Shown: piece by piece, positions 34,646 to 45,650 of the stretch
How positions within the stretch are numbered: the stretch's first letter is position 1
Layout of the letters: each line of letters starts with the position of its first letter
Origin: Prostheceraeus crozeri
Taxonomy: Eukaryota; Platyhelminthes; Polycladida; Euryleptidae
DNA length: 64,000 nt
Assembly (NCBI GenBank): GCA_907163375.1
Contig: CAJQUW010009010.1
Coordinates: 124,001 to 188,000, forward strand
Direction: 5' to 3'
The notes under the pieces: generated by a model
What the model saw: the letters and a program-made list of their open reading frames with translations, nothing else
Told to the model about the DNA's origin: nothing
Database searches by the model: none
Made by a program: the position numbers and the translations under genes

Positions 34646-37481
34646 TTAAAGTTCTTCATAGATCTTCATTATGTTGTCATATTCTTCCTCAGGTAGAACG
34701 TAGTGGGTGATCCGAGACGTCGATGAACTGGCGACAATGGAGGGTGCACCTGTTAGTTTCCAGATGATTGTGTCCAAGTGGACATTGTCCTCCTCAGGGG
34801 GATCTTTCCACAGAAACCTGCAATCCAAAATGCAATTTTGAATCCCTACATGTAGGCTAATTAGTAATTATGATCACACGAATTTCTTGTTCGAACCTTT
34901 TCTCAAATCTTCAAGGTTTTGAGACAGCCTACATGACTGTATAATAATGCTTCATAACCGCTTAATAATGCAAATAATCATATTTGTGACATTTCGTCAT
35001 GGAGCATAAGCTGAGCTAATGCATATGCGTGCATGCTTATTTCCAATCTCAAATGCATGCTTTTCATTCGTTAAACCAGCAACACTTACTGTATACCTGA
35101 GTCATAATGTATTACTGGGATGCAAATATGATGGCTTTATATGTCTTCATGCAATTCCTATTAATACAAATGTTGAAATTGGGATACTTTTTGCCCTTGA
35201 CTTACCTATTTCGGCTCTTTTCTTTCATGAACACCACGTTTGCATAGCTCTCACTGGTTTCCTTCACCTGCGCCAGATACCATCGTTCGCAGAGGACAAC
35301 GACATAGCTGTTCACCTCAATATTTCTATCCATCTTCTCTTCGCCACGATCGACATCAGCATCATCGGAGCCTATCCATTCCATTGTGGAGAAGCAAATT
35401 GGGTCACCACGCTGGCATGCCAGGTCCCTGATCAACATTCGTGAGACATTTGTATCTTCACATATGACTTGATGTGCACTAGCGATTCCTTTCATTGCCT
35501 TTGTATTCATATGCTCCCTTGTTTCTTTCTTGCGATCAATTTCTTCTTTGCTGACGATTTTGCTTGTAATGACTGTCTCTGAGCTGTACAATAATTGTTG
35601 AATATCTAGTGCGCTGTCAATTTTTCCTCCATTCGAAATGAAGTTATCACAGCGACGTTTCACTGCTGCGCCGACCCCATCAGGGGTTCCCTTACCATGA
35701 CTGCTTTCCGTGAATAACCATTGAAAGGTTCGTATTCCTTTTGTGTGGCAAACGTGCCTGATTAGGTTCAAAGTAAACCTGTTTCTGTATTGAGATGAAG
35801 GTGAATCACTCACAAAGATGATGTTTTCATATTCTCCGACAACGATTTCCTCCAGAATGCTTTCAACGTGAGCTGCTACAGCTTCTGCAGTTTTCCGTGT
35901 GTCGTCTGATAACGTAACAAACGATCTTGGTTCCACGTCCTTTTCGTAAGCAACACCTTGGTGGATGACCACCTGGCTCCTTGACCCGAAATGGGCAGCT
36001 TGCACCTCTTCCCCGAATGCCGTTGAATAGTTTTCGGAAAAATCGAAATGAATCAATAGATCCATCTCGCTCAGGTTTTCTCTGGCTTTTTGAATAGCTG
36101 CATATTGATGTTTGATTCTGAAAGCGTGTCCGGCAAATTCGTTGAGACTTTCTTGAAACATGTTGACAACTTCGACCGCCGACTGATAATGCTCATATGG
36201 CTTTGTTGAAACATGACCGAGGTCATCAGACTTTCTTTCCCATCTGTGAAAGCGAATAATAGCTGACTTCACTTTGCTGGCATCATAAGCTATTTTGTTG
36301 ATGCACTGTTCGCATTTTCTGATGGCACATTGATAATCATTTTCTGTACATATGATGCTTTGGAGAAGAACACTTCTCTCTCTACTTGATACAACGCGGT
36401 TGGCGTAGAGTGCGTCGATTAGGAGTTGTAGGTTTTCGCAACGCATGCAAAGACATAGATCGCGATTGTGCATGTCGGGCTTCTTCAGGTAGAAAACTTT
36501 GTTTGCGTAGGTGTAGAATGTTGATCTTCCGATAATGTTGCCATGTTCGCTGCAAAACGTCGAATACAAAATGTCCAGAGAGAAGTTCAAATACCTTTTC
36601 TGTTCGGTGCGGTCCCCTTTCTTCGCAATTTCCTTTTTGCTGGATGTCATTCTGTAGTTGTCATCTCTACATAAGAACTCTTCAATTTTCTGTGGATCCA
36701 ACTTTGTTGAGCGCGGTGTTTTGTCATCGGCCATTCTGACTGCGCGATCAGACATATGAACTGCTTGTTGCAAGAGTGTCTTTCCTCCTCTTACTTCTTC
36801 GCAAGCCTTCTTGAGGACATTCTTATCTTTTGAAGTTTTCAAAGCTTTCATCATGCCATACTGCAATTTCAATGCGGTTGACATTGTTGGGTAGCCAGAT
36901 TTCACGATCTTCTTCACATATCTATCCGGAGATGACACCGCAGTGGAATCTTTGATTTTCTCAAGCTTTCTCTGTAGTATAGTAACTCTCCTTCTCAATT
37001 TGATGTTGTCAAATTTCAAAAGATGGACTCGCTCCTCCAGGTATTTGTTTCTTCTCCGCAAAATTTTTAAGGTATATTTTCTTTTTTTCTGTTCTCTTGC
37101 CGCTGCTGCTGTACTCTTGGAGCTGGCTGTGGAAATTTCAAGTACGCCAATCTCATGATTTGGATTAACTCTCTCCTCAATATGCGCGTTTTCCGATTGT
37201 TGCTCAGCATCAACCATTCTCCTATCTCCATCTGTCGTGTGGTGAACGATGTCTTCTGGACATTCATGTCCCGATGGACTAGGGTCACTCTTCTTTAAGC
37301 GATATGCATTTCTTCTGTTTCTGTTCATAGCACGCTTTTCTCTTGCTGACATATTCTGCTTCTTTTTTTCATAATATCTTTTTGCTGCAATCTTTCGTCG
37401 TTCGGCATATGTTTCACTGTGCAGATTTTTCATTTTTGAAATATACTTATCGGAGCGTTCTTTCTGAGTTTTCTTGGGCAT
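34646..37481 (-). CDS. Two-exon gene for a putative DDE/RNase-H-fold protein (unassigned transposase family)
   Basis: Exon 1 is 37481-35206 and exon 2 is 34817-34646; the 388-bp intron has donor ATAG|GTAAGT and acceptor ATTGCAG|GTTTC. Splicing gives about 815 residues with no stop. The ATG at 37481 is the first in frame. Domains: Lys/Arg-rich N-terminus (1-65); coiled coil (about 137-175); Cys cluster (C343, C345, C348, C378, C385, C390, C393), probably zinc-binding; then HFDFSENY (D480), IIFVSDSPSSQYRNR (D559) and FTESSHGKGTPDGVGAAVKRR (E592), which have the order and context of an RNase-H-fold DDE triad; then a C-terminal beta-barrel-like part (NSYVVVLCERWYLAQV, VVFMKEKS, FLWKDPPEED) continuing across the splice. 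I recall similar proteins as uncharacterised in other invertebrates. The DDE reading is inference. Flanking 21-bp arrays suggest it is the transposase of its own element. Confidence 0.8.
34818..35205 (-). other. Intron of the putative DDE gene
   Basis: Donor GTAAGTC at 35205 and acceptor GGATTGCAG ending at 34818; it interrupts an Arg codon. Plus-strand open frames over this region (35019-35444) are shadows of the gene. Confidence 0.8.
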
Positions 37482-37532
37482 GTTCAAAAAATCAAAATGA
37501 AATCAAAATGATTCAGGGCTTCGGTGGGAAGT

Positions 37533-37539
37533 TATATAT
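37533..37539 (-). promoter_or_regulatory. Candidate TATA box of the 34646-37481 gene
   Basis: TATATAA on the minus strand, about 52 bp upstream of the ATG, leaving room for a short 5' leader of roughly 20-25 nt. Confidence 0.4.
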
Positions 37540-38932
37540 CGCAGAATAGAAAAGTGATGATGGTATAATTAAGGCAGATATGCGCACAATAGTGCTTGCG
37601 ATTGTAAAACAAGTAAGTATGATTTTTTGGATACTTTTGGATACAGCAATTTACTGGTGCATGATGCCATTATCATAATTTTTGTTAGAAAAGATATTGG
37701 CACTGCACCTCAGGATGATGTTAATATTTGATGCGATTTGCAATTTTCATGAAAAGATCAAAATTGTTATTGAACTGAAGGTAAGCCTATATGTAGGTTA
37801 TCTTATCTGTTTGGCGATAAAGGATAATGAACTTTTAACGGGTAATTGCATGAGTTGTAGCGAGTATCAATTATTAAAAATAATTCAAAAATCAAAAAGG
37901 TTAGGGCTAGGGTAAAGTTAAAGCCCTATGGCATCAATGAAAATGTAGGGGGGGAACTGCACAAGAGCCAGATAAATTTTGTATTTTCATTATCGGTTAC
38001 TTATTTAAACTTTTGCTGCATACTGCATATGATATACTTATATATCTACACATTTCAGTACGTGATATTCATCTATATTTCGTGACATTTACATGTACGT
38101 ACTAAAGATTATTCTTATTGCTACTAGTTTTTGTGTATGAAAACCAAAAGCTGCGTACATGTAGCTTCCACTTACCTCATATGATGAAAGCGAAGGCAGC
38201 AGCGCAATGTAGTATCGATTCGTACGCAATTTCGACGATACGAGACAAGACAATGAACACACAGGTGATGGAATGTTGAGACGTCGCAATACCTTGGTCC
38301 CAGCGTGAGTGGCTTCTATATGGAATGGGATGTCACGCGCGCGAACGCAATGGCAGCTAGCTTTTCTGCGAATGGTGAGAAAGGCTCTTGGGAGGATGAA
38401 TAGGTTATGTAATTTTACGTGTACATAGGTTGTCCGAGGCTGGCTGGCATTATTGCTGAGATGCGCGTGCGACCATGGACACTAGAAGGGGCTGAGACAG
38501 CGGGAATCGCGCTCGCCTTTCCAACCATGCGGACCCACGTGGACCCCTTGTGACAGACGCACGTGTGTTCATACAATCTTACAAAGTGACAGTGGACCGA
38601 GGCGGGAGGCCATGTCGTGGTTCGCGTGGCTAAGATTATTGAGGAACCATCCTCCTCTAAAAGATATTGCATAATGAAACTTGGGGAACCTACAACTCGT
38701 GTGTAACTAGCAGAGAATATTCTATTGTGCTGCCACCAGGGCCCAAGTGATTGACTAATTGGATTTGGAGTCTGTTCACACCTCTCATACATTCTTTAGA
38801 CTCGAGATGAAGAAATCAATGTGATAGTAGAGATAACGTGTTCATTGTTCGCTCATTGCATGATGTGCTGAAGTTGCGTCGCTTATTCTCTCCGCGTGGA
38901 GTAAAGGGATATTAAACTTTCAGCTAATATTT
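37540..38932. other. Non-coding right part of the proposed 33.9-39.0 kb element
   Basis: No recognisable gene. About 38330-38720 is clearly more GC-rich than its surroundings and has a 125-codon minus-strand frame (38415-38792) without any motif I recognise; it is listed so that it is not lost. Confidence 0.35.
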
Positions 38933-39015
38933 CGTTATGATCTACATTTTCTTCGTTATGATCTACACAATTTTGGTTATGATCTACGTAGATCATAACG
39001 AAGTAGATCATAACG
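38933..39015 (-). repeat. Right array of GTAGATCATAACG, 21-bp period, plus head-to-head copies
   Basis: Three inverted copies (CGTTATGATCTAC or GGTTATGATCTAC) start at 38933, 38954 and 38975, a 21-bp period. They are followed immediately by two forward copies at 38988 and 39003. The junction forms a perfect 24-bp palindrome at 38976-38999. Another single forward variant (GTAGATCATAGCG) is at about 39188. Confidence 0.85.
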
Positions 39016-40721
39016 AAATTGTGGTCGTATCTTAGAAAAGATAATACTTAAGAAATTGCTGTGATTTAGGCTGTTGAAATTGTTGTGATTAACTGTTGAA
39101 AAAGTATTGGATTTTTTCATATTTTTCGATAGAGCTATCAAACTTTATGCATTTGAAGTACTTTTTTGTCAATTTGAAATATAAGGCCGTAGATCATAGC
39201 GAAATTTGTGGTTGGACAATAGTTTTTTCGAATTTTAAAGTTGATTTATTGGGCTTAAACAATTTCAGGATGCCTTAACAAATAGGATATTCTTAATCAG
39301 TGAAAAATTCTGCATCTATAGGTGGTGTAGGGTAAAGTTCAAACTTGTCCTTATTGTCTTGAGATTTGATAATGTGTACTGGACCCTTGAAAAAATGTAC
39401 TTGTGAACATAGTAGGGAAAATTGACAAAATGCGCGCCTGAGGTCAGCAAATGATTTATATATCATCAAGTTATACATGTATGGATAGCTGATTTAATTC
39501 TACATCCTCCAGTGCAAATTTCAGTTTATGAATACGGTTTTCCTGGTGTATGGATAATGAACAAGAAGAACATAGATACAAAAAAAACAACCGCATTTTT
39601 GAGGTATGAGAAATTCGAATCGCAATTATATAAAACAATAAATCATAGGATGATTCTGAAAGTTTTCTTGTGGTGGTGGATGGTCAGGCTCTCGCTGAAA
39701 AAAAATCGCTAATGATTTGGATAATTACAGCGGCGACAGGAACGGTTTTAGTGAGAAATATTTCTCATCCTGAAAACAGTCATTTAAAATGGATTTGCCC
39801 TAGTACGAAACGTTGCGTGTACTGTTTTAATACAATTACTCTCGGTCGTAGAACTTCTGAATATTTCTTTACAATAACATCTAAGAACTGCTTTGGCAAT
39901 TAAAGACAAATGCATTTGAATCAACAAAATATGCGCAGGACTCGAAGCGAAGTCGGGGAAGTGGAAACGTTGGCAGGACTCAAAGTGCAGTCGGAGAAAA
40001 TGCAAGACGTTGGTAGAGCTCAAAGCAGTCGGAGAGAATGTCAAGCACTGACAGTCGGCATTATGTCTTTGACCTTCATCGAGCAGGCTAATACGAGCAG
40101 TGATACAATGGAGGAGGCGCTGTGAATTTAATTGTGAAGTGATGTTGTGGAAGAGCTGTGACGAATATCGGTCGATGCATTGCTATTGTACTACCTACCA
40201 ACATTCACGACATAGACGTCATGGATCCTGATTGAATAGTGATAATCTTAATTTTCTGTTTTGTTTAGTTTGGTCAGTAGGCATCGGTGAATGAATTGAC
40301 AAAAAAATTCATACTTTTATGTCTGCTGACCACAACTGACCGGACCCAACCTAATCGCTCTGCAAATCAAAGTACTAAACACAACCTTTCACATGGTATA
40401 GAGTTTATTGAAATTGAGCACCATCATCAATGAAAAGATCATGTCAGACAATTTTAGCAGCATTTTTTTGGTAAAACTTATTTGTACTGTATCTTTTTGT
40501 ACATTCAACGAATCTTAAAATCGTTACATCATGATGAAGCTGAGTGATAGCTCACACTGTCTGTCAGTTTTCATTAAAAAATTCTGTCGACTTCATGCTA
40601 AAATCCTGCATCAAAGAAAACGCTCAATTTTCTTTCAGAAGGCCTACTAACAACAACTGACCAGTTAAGAAAGTAAAATGTATGCCAAAATAATCTATGG
40701 AACATATGGTTTCACATTAAA
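39016..40721. other. No gene recognised; small imperfect tandem repeat
   Basis: Nothing supportable as a gene. About 39936-40045 holds roughly two and a half imperfect units of about 45 bp built on GGACTC.AAG.GAAGTCGG and GACGTTGG, spanned by a plus-strand open frame that is probably only the repeat. Confidence 0.4.
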
Positions 40722-41059
40722 AACAATGAGATTAAATACACGATAGATCAGATTGCCATGCAAAAGATGTGCGGCTGGTAGAATTCGAACCTACGACCAA
40801 GGTTAACTAGACCTGTGCTCTAACCAACTGAGCTACGAGCCACTTACGCGACTCTGTCAATTGGCAGGATCAAACCCTCACTACCACACATCAGTTGTCA
40901 AGGCAATAATAATCAATGAATAAATAACACGTCACAATTGTGACCGCCGACATTAAGGCAAGTAGCGGCGATCCATTGTCCACCAAAGCATCTTAAGCCA
41001 TGTCGTGAAGGCAATTAACAACAATGAGACCAAATACACGATAGATCAGATTGCCATGC
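40722..41059 (-). mobile_element. SINE-like insertion bounded by 40-bp direct repeats
   Basis: 40722-40761 and 41020-41059 are direct repeats of 40 bp with about three differences (both contain ACGATAGATCAGATTGCCAT). Between them lie 258 bp holding the tRNA-like sequence and, near 40861-40885, a second B-box-like string on the minus strand (GGTTTGATCCTG). This looks like a short retroposon with an unusually long target duplication; a local tandem duplication is the alternative. Confidence 0.5.
40770..40843 (-). tRNA. tRNA-Thr(AGT)-like gene or tRNA-derived SINE head
   Basis: The minus strand has an A-box-like TAGCTCAGTTGGTTAGAGC, an anticodon loop CTAGTTA (anticodon AGT, Thr) and a perfect B-box GGTTCGAAT in a five-pair T-stem. 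The 5' part has one fewer nucleotide than a standard acceptor plus linker, and the acceptor stem has a wobble and a mismatch. That, and its position inside an insertion flanked by 40-bp direct repeats, fits a tRNA-derived SINE or pseudogene at least as well as a functional gene. Confidence 0.6.
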
Positions 41060-41886
41060 CATACATGGTATATTAAACCTCGTTAAAGCATATTATGCAT
41101 CATTATTAAAGCATCGTTTATTAAGATTGAACCAGAACTTCAACACGAAAATTGCATTTGAAAATGCGCTAACTTTTTTGTGCAATTATTTATGAAACGG
41201 TCGACGATTTTAAGGAAAAATTATTTAACTAACTTTTTCAAAAGAATTTCTTTGTCGATTATCAGTCTGAGTTATAGAGTTACTCATTCTTGAACAAAAT
41301 GATAAAAATGTAAAAATCACCACTGCTCGAGATTCAATCTTTGCTTAGGAATTACACTTTCACTGCAAAATATTGACACTGTCTGGGAATCGTCTTTCGT
41401 AAACAATGAGAATATTCCAAACACATTCACTTGAATTTGATTATGACTTCCAAATCACACAAAGGTAATTGATTTGTAATTGTCACGCTTGTCTAGACAT
41501 CATGCATAATATGTCAACATAGTGTGTCAAAATAAATGAAATCCGATATTTCTAATGATGGTCTTTGTTTATTGTAGCTCGCTCATCCTTGTACTGCGAA
41601 TAACAATTCAACATTTTAATAGAAAATTTCCCGTGCGAATTCTCTCGAATCATCCAAGAAATAGCTTATTGTGACACTAAAATGGTTACTGAGGCATTCA
41701 TATTCTTGGTACAAAAAGGTACTGGAAAAAAGGATGCAAAAATTACTTGTCTTAGCGAATTTGAACACTACACAAGCGAACCCATATTCTGTAGGCTATA
41801 CTGCAACAGTGTACTCGAACGAGGCATTACATTTTACTTAGCTACTCATTCATTTTGAAGTTGCGCTAAGCCGTTCGGTTCATTTT
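41060..41886. other. No gene recognised
   Basis: AT-rich sequence with no supportable feature. Confidence 0.45.
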
Positions 41887-42165
41887 TCAGTTCACTAGAA
41901 AATTCAGTCGTTCATCTCGCGCAATCTGTTTGACGACATGCATGTCAATGTACATGGCAGGTCCACAGTCCTGTTCAGTGCTGTGTAGGCGGAGGCGTCT
42001 GTTGGGGAAGGCCGTTTCTGCTAGAAGATAGGTTTCTGGCTTAGGTTTGAGGCAATAGCTGTACCATGGATTATCCAATATTCTTACAACTCGTACATGC
42101 ACACAATATTTTGATAGTAATGAATAATTTGAATATTCAAGTCTGCTATAGTCGTCGACAAAGGC
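41887..42165 (-). CDS. Unrecognised exon-like reading frame
   Basis: Open on the minus strand from just after a TGA near 42169 to the TGA at 41887-41889, about 92 codons with no obvious start ATG. The composition is protein-like, not repeat-like (for example RILDNPWYSYCLKPKPETYL and LHSTEQDCGPAMYIDM). GACTATAG and CTATAGCAG near 42136-42145 could serve as a splice acceptor. I do not recognise the family. It might be a terminal exon of a host gene or a decayed domestic fragment. Confidence 0.3.
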   Translation of the reverse strand, partial: AFVDDYSRLEYSNYSLLSKYCVHVRVVRILDNPWYSYCLKPKPETYLLAETAFPNRRLRLHSTEQDCGPAMYIDMHVVKQIARDERLNFLVN

Positions 42166-42229
42166 CTCAAATCAATGGTATTCTAATTGCATTATGTTCT
42201 AAAAATCATCTATTTGACGAACCAGAATA

Positions 42230-42410
42230 GTGACACCACATTAGACAAACATACTTAAGAAATGTATTTCGTGAAGATTCAAAAGTTGTTAATATTATCT
42301 CAGTTGACGAATTTATCGTGAAGAAAGTTTGGGTCAAAACATGCACTATTGAATTGACAGGCCTGAAACCTGACTGTTGCGATTCGTTTACTCCCTAATG
42401 AGGGTTTGAT
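42230..42410 (+). repeat. Dispersed repeat R1, copy 3 (partial)
   Basis: Shares GTGACACCACATT, a TCGTGAAG..TC block, GTTGACGAATTTATCGTGAA and a CTGAAACCTGACTGTTG block with the start of the 6765-7100 copy. It stops where the others continue into AATGCGC. Confidence 0.5.
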
Positions 42411-42750
42411 AGAGTTAATTGTTGATCAATTTGTACAATAATCACATGTCAAAATCACTTTGTTCATTCAATAATAGAAATTACGAGTATCGAAGTGGGG
42501 CACTATGGAGCATGTTCAGAGTGCCCCATCTTAAGTGGTTCAATGTGCCTAATATCGTAGACTATTCAAAAACGTGCGTGTGTGCAAATGAGGCTGTACT
42601 CAAAGAGGTTCTTCTAGATGAATGGAATTGAAAAATAATACTTAAGAAAAAATCTGAAAAATAATGAAAAAATGTGAGGTTTTCGGCTACATCTACTTAC
42701 ATGTAAATAAAGTTCCGATTTTCTGAAAATTAACTTCTCAAGTTGAAATT

Positions 42751-43044
42751 TTGGGAAACAATGATGACCAGCATAAACAGTTGAAATTATCAGGGGAATC
42801 ATGCCTATTTGTTACAATAGAAAATGTCTCAAAGCATAGAGTTTCCACTATTTACACTGCCGCAGAAAAGGCTTGTGGTTCTATGTGCACCACCCTCCCC
42901 TACTATTCCACTTCAGGCGAGGAACTGCACCTTCGAACTCGCATAGCATTCTTTAAATGGCGAAAGGAGCAGAAATCAGAGTGGTCTGTTGAGCAAAGAG
43001 AGCTGAATGACTCTGATTCAACCAAAAAATCTTTTCCTCAATAA
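42751..43044 (+). CDS. Unrecognised reading frame of about 97 codons
   Basis: Open frame without an ATG at its start (it begins at a TTG). Composition is plausible for protein (LHLRTRIAFFKWRKEQKSEW near its end, then a Ser/Lys-rich tail) but there is no motif I can name and no clear splice site. Low support. Confidence 0.2.
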   Translation: MGNNDDQHKQLKLSGESCLFVTIENVSKHRVSTIYTAAEKACGSMCTTLPYYSTSGEELHLRTRIAFFKWRKEQKSEWSVEQRELNDSDSTKKSFPQ

Positions 43045-43227
43045 TCCAAACGGCATGAATCGGAGTATTTTCGTGTAACTGGAGTCTCTCGGAGACAGTG
43101 CTTCCACAAATTTCCTGATGTTTATGAAAAAGACTTAGGTTATAAATTAAGAATTAAGTAAATGCAGAGCAGTTTGGCACATGAGTTTCTGTCAAATATC
43201 TAGAATCCATGACTTTTAATTACCTAA

Positions 43228-43486
43228 TTATTTACAGGATTCTCCACTAGTGTAGTTGTTTATCTTTGGTATCTTCCGTTTCCTGGATCCTTCGATTTTT
43301 TTTTGACCGTGTCGTGTCTTGATTCGATTTAGATGTTTCCTCGAGATGACGCCGATTCTGTCTTCATTTCGATCAAATCCTCCTTCTGAGCCGACTACGT
43401 AGTTTTTGAACTGCTCATTCTGAGCTGTTTGGAATTTTGAAAAACTGATCCAGGGTGTGCCATCCACTATCATTCTACTCTGGCAA
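43228..43486 (-). CDS. Unrecognised exon-like reading frame with basic tail
   Basis: 81 codons from an ATG at 43473, open a few codons further to an ATTGCCAG acceptor-like site at about 43485. It reads PWISFSKFQTAQNEQF, then a strongly basic stretch (RKHLNRIKTRHGQKKIEG, SRKRK). A GTAAAT donor-like site lies just before the stop. Possible exon of an unidentified gene; 41887-42165 lies downstream on the same strand. Confidence 0.25.
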
Positions 43487-44866
43487 TTTCAGTTACGATA
43501 TGCTAAACGGATAGTTTACAGCGTGTAAGAAGCAACGCAATTGTTCACGCCCATTTACTAAAAAAGTAGCAACTTCTACTCATTTTCTCAGATATAATTT
43601 CAAACTAGTAAATTGTAATGAGACGGGAAGTAACTCTCAAAATTCTAAACAAATTGTAGAATTTTCATTGCATTTGAAGGGTATCAGATGCTCAGATATA
43701 TTCAAAAAGAAAATCAGTAAATTAAGACTGTCACTTGCAATGGAAATATATCATGTGGTCTGCATAGACTCATTTAAAAACAACATCACAATTAATACAT
43801 ATTTGTATGGAAAGATGCAGAATAGTGCAGCTTTTATGAAAAAACAAATCTTCAGTTTGCGATCACATATTTAAAGGCGGCATAAAACTTGACTGAAAGT
43901 ATATCTAGTTCGTCAACCCTTTCAGGACCAACGCGTGCAGAACACGTCATACATGAATCGTTCAAAATCCTTCTCACACTGACTATTCATCACACCATCA
44001 ACAATGCACTCTCGGCTGGAATGACAAGACAAAAAGACTTATTCAGGTTTAAACGTGCGCCTCCAGCTGCACACTGACGCACCGAATTTCGCTTCGGATC
44101 GCGTCTCTATATTTCATCATATTAGTACTTAAACAAGCAGTTTAGTACTTCTGTGAATTTACGTTCATCAGTTCTAGTATTCTTCTCTAGTATTCTTCTG
44201 TTTAGTAGTCAGATTCATACTTAAATAGGACGTAACGATTTTCAGTGTACTTATATTCATTTATAGATCACAGATAATTCCGTGTCAAATAACACGAATG
44301 CATTTGCTATCAGCAACATTTAAACGTGCGGAATAACACATGACATATGAACAGAATTACTATTTATGCTGGAAATTAAAATGAATTAACATCTAGAAAT
44401 TAATCGAAACATTTGCAGACCTTTGTATGCGATCCCTCATGGACGAATATGATTCAAAGCTTGCGACGCGTCGGCAAATCGTGACGGTCTAGAGTTCAAC
44501 TTTTTAAAACTTTATCGAAGAATATTTCCGCATGAAAAAGGAAATTCATAAAATTGTTTATAATACTGCGTACAGTGTGTTTGTAAGCAGCAATGTACAA
44601 GAGCTAGCCATCCAACGGGAAAATCCTTGAAATTCAATTTTGTCGATTGGAACCTCGAAATTTGGCATTGAACACCAAAAGAATTTAAAATTTGAAACAA
44701 AAGTCTGACAAACTTGTCGAAATAACAAAAATGACATCTGCATCATCACAACATGCATTACAAGGATGCATGTTGAGAATACTTATAAATAAAGAATTTA
44801 CATTCACCCTCTGCATATGAATAAATTCACTTCATTGAACTTTAAGTCAGAGTTGATGAAGTTGCC

Positions 44867-45650
44867 ATGAAAGGAGTCGGATGCTGCCAGCATCATCGAC
44901 CGAGCATGAAATCTTCTACTGTGCTGTTGCATCTTTACTCGTGCCATTCAAGTTGCATGACAAAATATGTCAATGACATCACGCTATGTAATCCTTTCAT
45001 TCGTGATCATTGCAACAGTATTGTTTTGCGTGAATACTGTGTTTGTAATTGTTCTGATGAACTTGGGCTTACTTTGAATACGTCAAAATCAAAAAACCTT
45101 TTTGTCAGCAAAGCTGCAGATTGCTATCCATAGCTATTAATTGATGGTGCACTGATGGTTGACGAATTGCGCATTTTGGGTGTAATTTTGAATAAGAAAT
45201 TGTCGTGGGATAGTCACACCAATATGATTCTTAAATTAGCCAATCAAAGTCTGTACGGTCTGAGAACTTTAAAACCAATAGTATCAATCTGATTTGAGAT
45301 GCAATGTATATATTTTTCTATAATTCGTAGCCTTTTCGAGTATGCGTCACCACTATTTGTATCTTTGCCTGCAAATACTGAATGTAAAATCGAAAGATTC
45401 CAAAACCGTGTACATAAATTAATTTGTTTCCTACCTAAAGACTTTCATGCATCTGGCTGCACTTGTCCTGGACCTTCTTTAAAGCAGAGGCGTCATGTAG
45501 ATGCTCTTCGTTTATTTCGTGATGTTCTTCATGAAGATTCAAATGTGATTCATCAGATAATGCCATCATGTGTACATCTCCGTCTTCTCAAAACGTCCTA
45601 TGCAACCGATGTCACATTCAGCGCGAAGAAGTGCAGCAGTTCCTCCCTAT
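44867..45650 (+). pseudogene. CR1-like LINE reverse transcriptase fragment, copy 2
   Basis: Same family as the 10150-13640 LINE. In order: a decayed FYCAVASL-type end of motif B, KYVNDITLC (motif C, codons 44963-44977 for KYVND), LGLTLNTSKSKNLF, then in another frame LRILGVILNKKLSWDSHTN, LANQSLYGLRTLKPI, and after a TGA FEYASPLFVSLPA, IERFQNRVHKLICFLPK and RRHVDALRLF. Motif C again has Asn in place of the first Asp. ORF1, endonuclease and RT motifs 0-A are absent. Frameshifts and stops make it inactive. Confidence 0.8.

Noticed and set aside
35019..35444. 141-codon plus-strand open frame
   Set aside because: Antisense to the intron and last part of exon 1 of the 34646-37481 gene, which has better coding and splice evidence.
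38415..38792. 125-codon GC-rich minus-strand gene
   Set aside because: No recognisable motif, splice context or start context; kept only as a note within the proposed 33.9-39.0 kb element.
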